DNA of 64,000 bases from Bacteroidales bacterium. Its GTDB lineage: Bacteria; Bacteroidota; Bacteroidia; Bacteroidales; UBA3824. The notes below the pieces were generated by a model, which was not told the DNA's origin, did no database searches, and saw nothing but the letters and a program-made list of their open reading frames with translations. The stretch spans positions 124,001 to 188,000 of the forward strand of contig JAEERW010000001.1 in the NCBI GenBank assembly GCA_016286055.1, written 5' to 3'. The stretch's first letter is position 1, and each line of letters starts with the position of its first letter. A program made the translations under genes and the position numbers. This document shows positions 58,628 through 64,000 of the stretch, piece by piece.

Positions 58628-58634
58628 ATATTTG
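58604..58634 (+). promoter_or_regulatory. Promoter of the PfkB-family gene, embedded in the serS terminator
   Basis: TTTG at 58604-58607 is the loop of the serS terminator hairpin, and TATATTTG at 58627-58634 starts at the last T of its T-run; the spacing is 19 bases. The start codon at 58667 follows about 32 bases later. Confidence 0.65.
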
Positions 58635-58666
58635 CCAAAAAGAAACTTTAATTCTAACGCATTAGT

Positions 58667-59587
58667 ATGAAAAAATTAGCAGTAGCAGGCAGTCTCGCAT
58701 TCGACGCCATTGAAACCCCTATGGGCAAGACAGATAAGATTATAGGCGGAGCGTCGCCGTATATCGCATTGGCAGCAAGCTATTTTAAGGTGGATGCCGG
58801 AATTATTTCAGTAGTGGGCGGAGATTTTCCCGATGAATATTTTGATATTCTTCACTCCAAAAATGTAAACACCGATGGCGTAATTGTAGAGAAGAAAGGC
58901 AAAACGATGTTTTGGGCTGGTAAATACAATAAGGATATGAACCAGCGCACCACCCTTGCCACCGAACTCAATGTATTTGCCAATTTCAATCCCGAAGTAC
59001 CGCAGCGTTATCAAGATGCCGACGTGCTTATGCTCGGAAATATCACTCCTTCGATTCAAAAGGCCATTATCGAAAAGATGAGCCGCCGTCCAAAACTTAT
59101 AATTATGGACACTATGAACTATTGGATGAACAATACTCCCGACGAACTTGACGAAACTATCTCTATGGTTGACGTTCTCACTATCAATGATGAGGAGGCA
59201 CGTCAGCTTTCGGGTGAGTTTGTACTTGTTTCTGCCGCCAAAAAGATTCTCGCACGTGGTCTTCGTTATCTGATTATCAAGAAAGGCGACAACGGTGCGT
59301 TGCTGTTTTCAAAAGATGGCAAGATGTTTTTCGCACCTGCGCTCCCGTTGGAAAATGTTTGCGACCCCACTGGTGCAGGCGATAGTTTTGCAGGTGGATT
59401 CTCAGGCTACATTGCCGCCAAGGGTAAGACCGATTTTGAAACTGTGAAATCAGCAGTGGTGGCAGGAAGCATCATGGGCAGTTTCTGTTGCGAGCGTTTC
59501 GGTACAGAAAATCTCCAACTCCTTACCGACGAGATGGTTAAAAAACGTGCAAAGGAGTTTGAAGAACTTACCAAATTTAGATTTTAG
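58667..59587 (+). CDS. PfkB-family sugar or nucleoside kinase
   Basis: 306 aa ribokinase-like kinase. GGASPYIALAASYFKVDAGIISVVGGDFPDEY is the N-terminal substrate-binding region, GNITPSIQKAII and LIIMDTMNYWM the middle, and DPTGAGDSFAGGFSGYIA near 228 the ATP/anion-hole motif with the catalytic Asp. The conserved DTMNYWMNNTPDELDETI segment is typical of a Bacteroidetes subgroup whose substrate I do not know; ribokinase, fructokinase or adenosine kinase-like activities are possible. Confidence 0.85.
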   Translation: MKKLAVAGSLAFDAIETPMGKTDKIIGGASPYIALAASYFKVDAGIISVVGGDFPDEYFDILHSKNVNTDGVIVEKKGKTMFWAGKYNKDMNQRTTLATELNVFANFNPEVPQRYQDADVLMLGNITPSIQKAIIEKMSRRPKLIIMDTMNYWMNNTPDELDETISMVDVLTINDEEARQLSGEFVLVSAAKKILARGLRYLIIKKGDNGALLFSKDGKMFFAPALPLENVCDPTGAGDSFAGGFSGYIAAKGKTDFETVKSAVVAGSIMGSFCCERFGTENLQLLTDEMVKKRAKEFEELTKFRF

Positions 59588-59623
59588 TTAGTTCATATTT
59601 TAATAGAATGTTGAGGACGGGCG

Positions 59624-60106
59624 CTAAAAACTATAATTGGCGCCCGCCCTTATTAGTGGGTTTTCGCCGTAAGAATTTTCGTTGAAAAGCAGGTCGTAGG
59701 TTACTTCTGCGTATACACAAAGGTCTCCGAAACATCTACGGTAGCCTGCGCCTACGGGTAAAGATACTTGCCATTTGCGGCCTTCACCGTTGTATCGTTT
59801 GTAACTTTCTACTTGAAAGCCTCCTACGGCATACAATCCGTCATATATATCAAAAGTGGCGTAAGCCCGTCCGCCGTAGGTCGATTGTGGATCGTTGCCT
59901 CTGGTCTTGTAGTACGATGCAAACGGAGATAATGCTAAGGCAAGTTTCCCATTTACAAACCTACGTCCAAATTCAGGTGCTATATTTGCGTACACTGTTG
60001 AGTTTTGAATGTTTACCGATGCATTGCCGCCTACAAACCACTGCGCTTTGGCTGTGATGGTTAAGGTAATAATGGCTGCTGCTGTTAATAGTATTTTTTT
60101 TATCAT
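59624..60106 (-). CDS. Small outer-membrane beta-barrel protein
   Basis: 160 aa with a signal peptide (MIKKILLTAAAIITLTITAKA) then short amphipathic strands typical of an OmpW/Opa-like porin-family barrel: QWFVGGNASVNIQNSTVYANIAPEFGRRFVNGKLALALSPFASYY, YAVGGFQVESYKRY, VSLPVGAGYRRCFGDLCVYAEVTYDL, ending in aromatic YSF. It follows the SpoIIE-type sensor gene by 22 bases and may be co-transcribed. Its last codons contain a G/C inverted repeat (GGGCGC / GCGCCC). Confidence 0.75.
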   Translation of the reverse strand: MIKKILLTAAAIITLTITAKAQWFVGGNASVNIQNSTVYANIAPEFGRRFVNGKLALALSPFASYYKTRGNDPQSTYGGRAYATFDIYDGLYAVGGFQVESYKRYNGEGRKWQVSLPVGAGYRRCFGDLCVYAEVTYDLLFNENSYGENPLIRAGANYSF

Positions 60107-60128
60107 GTTATTAAGGGGTTAGTGTTAA

Positions 60129-62570
60129 TTATTCGTCTTCATCGTCGTCGTAGAGCTTCTCTGCGGTGTCGAAAGTAATGCGGATTCCGGCAACGAGTAT
60201 GTCGTCTACCTGTTCGAGATCGCCTTTCCATTCTCGGTGCTTGGTGTCGAAAAACTCTGCCATCTCGTTGGTGTCGAGTTTTGCAGCTTCAACAAGTAGT
60301 TCGGCGAAATTACTTCTGCCAAGTTTTTTGCCATTGGCGTGGCCAAACTGGTCGGCGTAACCGTCGGAGGTTAGTACAATGAGGTCGTTTTCTTTTAATG
60401 GAATGTCGTGATTGGTGAACTTGAAGTCGTCGTCGGCGGCAATGTTGCCAAGCGAGCAGCGGTCGGGAAGCACTTTTATAAGTTCTCCGTTGCGAACAAT
60501 AAACAGCGGTCTATATGCTCCGGCGTATTGCAACATTGTGTTGCGTGAGTTTACTATGCAGAAACTCAGGTCCATGCCGTCGATGCCTCCTACTTTATCG
60601 CTTAGACTTGACACCGATTCGTGCATTTTGTCGTTGAGTTGTCGGATGATAACGGCAGGAGAATCTTCAAGTTTTACAGAGTGGAGTATTTCGTCGAGAA
60701 ACATCTTGCCCATAAGGCTTACGAATGCACCCGGAACGCCGTGTCCTGCACAGTCGCAGAGAGCAAAGTATTTTCTGCCAAATTTTTGTGTAATCCAGAA
60801 AAAGTCGCCGCTGACGATGTCCTTGGGCATATTGAGCATAAATACATGCTTGAAATAGTGCCTGAAGGAGTTTTCGTCGGGCATTAGGGCTTTCTGTATA
60901 ATGGAGGCGTATTCGATACTCTTGGTGAGGTCCTTGTTTTTGATGTCGATTTCGTTGCGCTGTTTGATTATCTCAGATTCTGCGTTTTTCTGGTCTGTGA
61001 TGTCAGATTCTACAGCCACAATTTGGTTCACGCTTTTACCGTCGTTGTTGAGTATTGGAGTTAATGTGGTCTGTAACCATACTAAGCGTCCGTCGGCGTT
61101 GATGTTTGAGTGTGAGAAACTTAGTGAGCGGCCTTGTTCGTATACCTTGCGGTATTTGGATATTACTCCCTGGTCTTTAAACACGGTTTCGATGTTGAAA
61201 CTATTGTGCATCACATCCTCGAACGAGTATCCGTAAACCTTTGTGTATCCAATGTTTACCCATTCGAGATTGCCGTCGGCATCGAAAATAGAAACGGCAT
61301 TGTCGGTGTTTTTTACTGCCACAGATAGTTTTGAAAGTTCGCTATTGACCTTGGCAACGGTTTCTTGGGATATTTTCAGATTGTTGTAGGTTTCTTCCAA
61401 CTGGGTGCCGCGGTCTTCCAAAAGTCTCTTTTGAGTGTTTAACTTGCGGAAGATGTAGAAGTTGGCGATGGCAGTTTCTACGTATGTGGCAAAGTTGTGA
61501 ATGATGCTTATGTGGTAGTTTGAGAAAAAGTTCTTTTCGGGATTAGTTAGCGACATTACACCCACAGCCATCTCATTGTCGAACAGAGGAATAAATACTG
61601 CTGAACCGCAGATGTCGGTATCTGGTTTGAATTCGGGAGCAATGTATTCGCTTATCTGTTTTTTGTAATCGTCGAGCACAATCGACTTTTGGTTTAGAAA
61701 ACTCCAAACGTTCATATTGTCGGTGTTGTCTAAGTTGTAACGGGCAAACGGCATCAGTTCGCCGTCCATAATAAATGCCGAAAAGTCGATACTATTGTGT
61801 ACAGCATTGAAAATGCCTATGCTGAGGTTGTCGGTATGGAAAAAATTGTTTAATTCCTTGTAGCAAGCAAGCGAAATTTCTTTGATCGACAGGTTTTTGA
61901 TGATGTTTTGACCAGCCGAACTCAGCATCGAAAGGTCTTTGATGGTCTTGTCGAGCGAATCCTTTTGACGTTTCAACTCTTGGTTGGTATCTTCGAGACC
62001 GCGTGTGCGTTCGTTGAGAGCATTGAGCAGCGTTTTGCGTTCTTTGTTAAACGAGCGTTTGTAAACAGAGACTATTGTGGCGGCGGTGGCTGCAATTATC
62101 AGAATATAAAGTATATACGCCCATTTAGAACGGAAAAATGGCGGTTTGATTGTGAACTTGTATTCGGCAATATTGCTTATCACTTCGTCGGAAAACTTGG
62201 CGCGAACCTTAAACACATAGTTACCGTCGCGCAGGTTTACAAAGTCGGCTTCGCGGAGGTTCGACCACGGTGTCCAAGTTTCGTTGTAGTTTTCGAGAAA
62301 TGTGCAATATTCGATTTGTCCCTGACAGTTGATGTCGGCAGTTTCGCCCAAAAACACAAACTTGATGCTGTTGTGGTCGTAGGGCATTTTTATAACGGGA
62401 TTATTCGATAGCGAGGTTAAGTTGTATTCAATTAGCGTGTCGGTATTGATAATGATCTGTGTAATTTTGCAGTTGAGGTCGTCGCAAGGCAGCGCCGAAA
62501 CGTCAGCACAGCACCAAAAAGCGAGTGAAGTCGTTATAAATATCCTTATGTTACACAGCCATTTTTTCAT
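60129..62570 (-). CDS. Membrane sensor with GAF, PAS and SpoIIE-type phosphatase domains
   Basis: 813 aa: signal-like N-terminus, a Y_Y_Y-type beta-sandwich (about 80-143, YCTFLENYNETWTPWSNLREADFVNLRDGNYVFKVRA), one helix (about 150-172), a coiled coil, a GAF domain (about 225-370), a PAS domain (about 410-530; SIFDADGNLEWVNIGYTKVYGYSFEDV), a second coiled coil, and a PP2C/SpoIIE domain (about 570-800) with SGDFFWITQKFGRKYFALCDCAGHGVPGAFVSLMG and LIVLTSDGYADQFG metal-site motifs. It lacks the beta-propeller that usually precedes Y_Y_Y in Bacteroidetes two-component proteins. Expected to dephosphorylate an anti-sigma-antagonist-type protein in response to envelope or cytosolic signals; the partner is unknown. 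Confidence 0.9.
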   Translation of the reverse strand: MKKWLCNIRIFITTSLAFWCCADVSALPCDDLNCKITQIIINTDTLIEYNLTSLSNNPVIKMPYDHNSIKFVFLGETADINCQGQIEYCTFLENYNETWTPWSNLREADFVNLRDGNYVFKVRAKFSDEVISNIAEYKFTIKPPFFRSKWAYILYILIIAATAATIVSVYKRSFNKERKTLLNALNERTRGLEDTNQELKRQKDSLDKTIKDLSMLSSAGQNIIKNLSIKEISLACYKELNNFFHTDNLSIGIFNAVHNSIDFSAFIMDGELMPFARYNLDNTDNMNVWSFLNQKSIVLDDYKKQISEYIAPEFKPDTDICGSAVFIPLFDNEMAVGVMSLTNPEKNFFSNYHISIIHNFATYVETAIANFYIFRKLNTQKRLLEDRGTQLEETYNNLKISQETVAKVNSELSKLSVAVKNTDNAVSIFDADGNLEWVNIGYTKVYGYSFEDVMHNSFNIETVFKDQGVISKYRKVYEQGRSLSFSHSNINADGRLVWLQTTLTPILNNDGKSVNQIVAVESDITDQKNAESEIIKQRNEIDIKNKDLTKSIEYASIIQKALMPDENSFRHYFKHVFMLNMPKDIVSGDFFWITQKFGRKYFALCDCAGHGVPGAFVSLMGKMFLDEILHSVKLEDSPAVIIRQLNDKMHESVSSLSDKVGGIDGMDLSFCIVNSRNTMLQYAGAYRPLFIVRNGELIKVLPDRCSLGNIAADDDFKFTNHDIPLKENDLIVLTSDGYADQFGHANGKKLGRSNFAELLVEAAKLDTNEMAEFFDTKHREWKGDLEQVDDILVAGIRITFDTAEKLYDDDEDE

Positions 62571-62595
62571 GCGGCTAAATTAGTAATTATTTTGC

Positions 62596-63273
62596 TCAAT
62601 ATTGGCAAATTATTCTTGTTAAATCGTTAATGTCTTTATTTATAATATTTTTATTTAAAAAATTGTTAAGAGCGTCGGTTGCTTCTGCAATCTTCCATTT
62701 TTCTGCGCTTTTGGGCGCAACGTGGTTTGATGTGGAGCGTATCTCAATTATCGGAACTCCTTGTAACTGCGCCACATAGTGCAGCGCTGCACTTTCCATC
62801 GTCTCTATTTCGGCAGGGAATTTTTTTAACATATTTTCGATGTATTCCCTATTGGTGCGGGTGCGGTTTACAGTGTTGGCATTGCACATATTTAAATCGA
62901 AATGCTGAGCAAAATGCTGAGCAAGGTGGCTGTGTATCACGCCGTTGCTGAATGGGAATTGGTTGTCAGGCATAAATGTAGACCCTACAAGAGGAACAAA
63001 CTCGCCCTTCTCGCCTTCAAAGCCTGTGTCGGCAAATCTCGCATTTTCAACAACATACATCTGTGGCACAGGATTATCTAAACGATAATCGCCCGCAATG
63101 CCTACTGCGAATACTAAGCAATATTCGTGCAAAAGTAGCGTCTTCGTAAGATTATATACAGTAGAAAAATATCCTACCCCCGTAACGAGCGTGTCAACCG
63201 TGTTGGATGCCTTTATCCCAGATATTTCACCTTCTGTTGCAGCGCAAATCAAAACTTTAAGGCAATGTTTCAT
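62596..63273 (-). CDS. mqnB: Futalosine hydrolase
   Basis: MqnB cleaves futalosine to dehypoxanthine futalosine in the alternative menaquinone pathway. 225 aa nucleoside-phosphorylase-like fold: VLICAATEGEISGI at the start, LVTGVGYFSTVYNLTKTL near 30, FAVGIAGDYRL, NTVNRTRTNREYIENM and the active-site METMESAALHYVAQ-like EIETMESAALHYVA near 154. The related MTA/SAH nucleosidases share the fold, but the overall pattern fits MqnB. No other mqn gene is in the window. Diverges from folE. Confidence 0.88.
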   Translation of the reverse strand: MKHCLKVLICAATEGEISGIKASNTVDTLVTGVGYFSTVYNLTKTLLLHEYCLVFAVGIAGDYRLDNPVPQMYVVENARFADTGFEGEKGEFVPLVGSTFMPDNQFPFSNGVIHSHLAQHFAQHFDLNMCNANTVNRTRTNREYIENMLKKFPAEIETMESAALHYVAQLQGVPIIEIRSTSNHVAPKSAEKWKIAEATDALNNFLNKNIINKDINDLTRIICQY

Positions 63274-63278
63274 TTAAT

Positions 63279-63312
63279 TTTGCATTAGTTAGAAAAAAAT
63301 GGTTTACTTTTG
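63279..63312 (+). promoter_or_regulatory. Probable promoter of folE
   Basis: TACTTTTG (63305-63312) with TTTG at 63279-63282; the 22-base spacing is slightly long. Confidence 0.5.
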
Positions 63313-63351
63313 CAATTACAAAAATAATAAAAAAATACAATTGCCAAAGCG

Positions 63352-63990
63352 ATGATTGATTTTATACAACAGGGTCTTTCTCTCGATGAGAAAACCCGCT
63401 ATGTGAAGGTTGAACGATATAAAGAAGACACCACACAGACTATTTCCTCGTCGGTGCGCAATATGCTTGCCGCTGTGGGCGATAATCCTGAGCGAGAGGG
63501 AATTAAAGATACTCCTATGCGTGTGGCTAAGGCTATGCAGTTTTGCACTCAGGGCTATTACACCGACCCGGAAAAAATTCTCGAAGGTGCCATTTTTAAA
63601 GAAGATTATTCGCAGATGGTGCTTGTAAAAGACATCGAACTCTATTCGCTTTGCGAACATCATTTGCTGCCGTTTTTTGGCAAAGCGCACGTGGCATATG
63701 TTCCAAACGGCTGTATTACAGGTCTTAGCAAAATTGCCCGTGTGGTTGACGCATATTCACGCCGATTGCAAGTGCAGGAACGCCTTACAATGCAGATTCG
63801 CGACTGTATTCAAAATGCCCTTCACCCGCTTGGAGTGGCTGTGGTGATAGAGGCTAGCCACCTTTGCATGATGATGCGTGGAGTGCAGAAACAAAATTCT
63901 GTTACCACCACTTCGGCGTTTACAGGCATTTTTCACAAAAACGTTTCTACACGTGAGGAATTTTTAAGACTTATTGGTAAATTGCATTAA
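63352..63990 (+). CDS. folE: GTP cyclohydrolase I
   Basis: FolE opens the GTP ring to start folate (tetrahydropterin) synthesis. 212 aa: [44 protein letters not shown], then [63 protein letters not shown], with the zinc ligands Cys and His of LCEHH and a second Cys in [11 protein letters not shown]. An ATG AAA at 63995-64000 may begin the next gene, cut by the window edge. Confidence 0.97.
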   Translation: MIDFIQQGLSLDEKTRYVKVERYKEDTTQTISSSVRNMLAAVGDNPEREGIKDTPMRVAKAMQFCTQGYYTDPEKILEGAIFKEDYSQMVLVKDIELYSLCEHHLLPFFGKAHVAYVPNGCITGLSKIARVVDAYSRRLQVQERLTMQIRDCIQNALHPLGVAVVIEASHLCMMMRGVQKQNSVTTTSAFTGIFHKNVSTREEFLRLIGKLH

Positions 63991-64000
63991 CTATATGAAA

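Noticed and set aside
59616..59648. G/C inverted repeat (GGGCGC / GCGCCC) at the end of the barrel-protein gene as a terminator
   Set aside because: It lies within the last codons of the minus-strand gene, has no T-run on either side, and a 17-base loop; it may be incidental.
63995..64000. Start of a further gene (ATG AAA) at the right edge
   Set aside because: Only two codons are present, so nothing can be supported.

Overview
The window reads as chromosomal DNA of a Bacteroidetes (probably Bacteroidales-type) bacterium. Evidence seen directly: promoter elements of the Bacteroidetes form TAnnTTTG, several with TTTG 19-20 bases upstream (initiator tRNA, rplU, pfkB-family gene); general lack of strong Shine-Dalgarno sequences; and Bacteroidetes-restricted families (DUF3098, DUF3078, GYF_2/CD225 proteins, HU-CCDC81/SPOR protein, the large Ig-like lipoprotein, the so-called asparagine synthetase B family, PID-CTERM/exosortase). 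Both strands are densely coded, no gap reaches 300 bases, and I see no insertion sequence, prophage, CRISPR array or rRNA.

Layout. 0-4.5 kb: tdk, ispD and a membrane GAF protein, then cheB and two cheR-type genes, one of them degenerate. 4.6-10.2 kb: a leucine-rich repeat protein, two paralogous envelope proteins, a secreted fusion of a LolA-like domain to YidD, two small membrane proteins and aroB. 10.2-12.6 kb: metK behind a probable SAM-II riboswitch, then a PID-CTERM protein next to an exosortase. 12.6-30 kb: housekeeping and envelope genes (dnaB, accA, radA, Ig-like lipoprotein, LolE-type permease, methyltransferases, rbfA, a Lys/Glu-rich secreted protein, dxr, M23 peptidase). 29.9-33.9 kb: fcl-gmd (GDP-fucose) diverging from ftsX-fabG. 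34-39.4 kb: hom, a duplicated GYF_2/CD225 gene, DUF2752, pncB, DUF805. 39.5-42.4 kb: rplM-rpsI-rpsB-tsf. 42.5-51.3 kb: a C1B peptidase, DUF3098 and a compact fatty-acid/polyketide-like cluster (two CrtI-like oxidoreductases, acyltransferase, ketosynthase, acyl carrier protein, three hotdog proteins). 51.5-64 kb: SPOR protein, galE, DUF3078 protein, initiator tRNA, a bifunctional-nuclease-family protein, rplU-rpmA, serS, PfkB-family kinase, a SpoIIE phosphatase sensor, mqnB and folE.

How the parts connect. ispD and dxr both belong to the MEP isoprenoid pathway; mqnB points to futalosine-type menaquinone synthesis; metK and hom sit in methionine/SAM metabolism. The most interesting system is the ACP/ketosynthase/CrtI cluster at 44.0-51.3 kb. 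It lacks a ketoreductase, but the FabG at 33.2 kb resembles the ketoreductases of aryl-polyene/flexirubin clusters. FabG directly follows ftsX and the cluster directly precedes DUF3098, and ftsX and DUF3098 are usually neighbours in this phylum. Inverting roughly 33.9-51.4 kb would give one co-oriented run ftsX-fabG-CrtI-acyltransferase-KS-ACP-DH-TE-DH-CrtI-DUF3098. I therefore infer one pathway, making an unsaturated acyl or polyene lipid, that was split by an inversion. Other points of interest are the exosortase/PID-CTERM pair, the secreted LolA-YidD fusion, the metK riboswitch, and a tandem duplication that left a relic of the hom 3' end.
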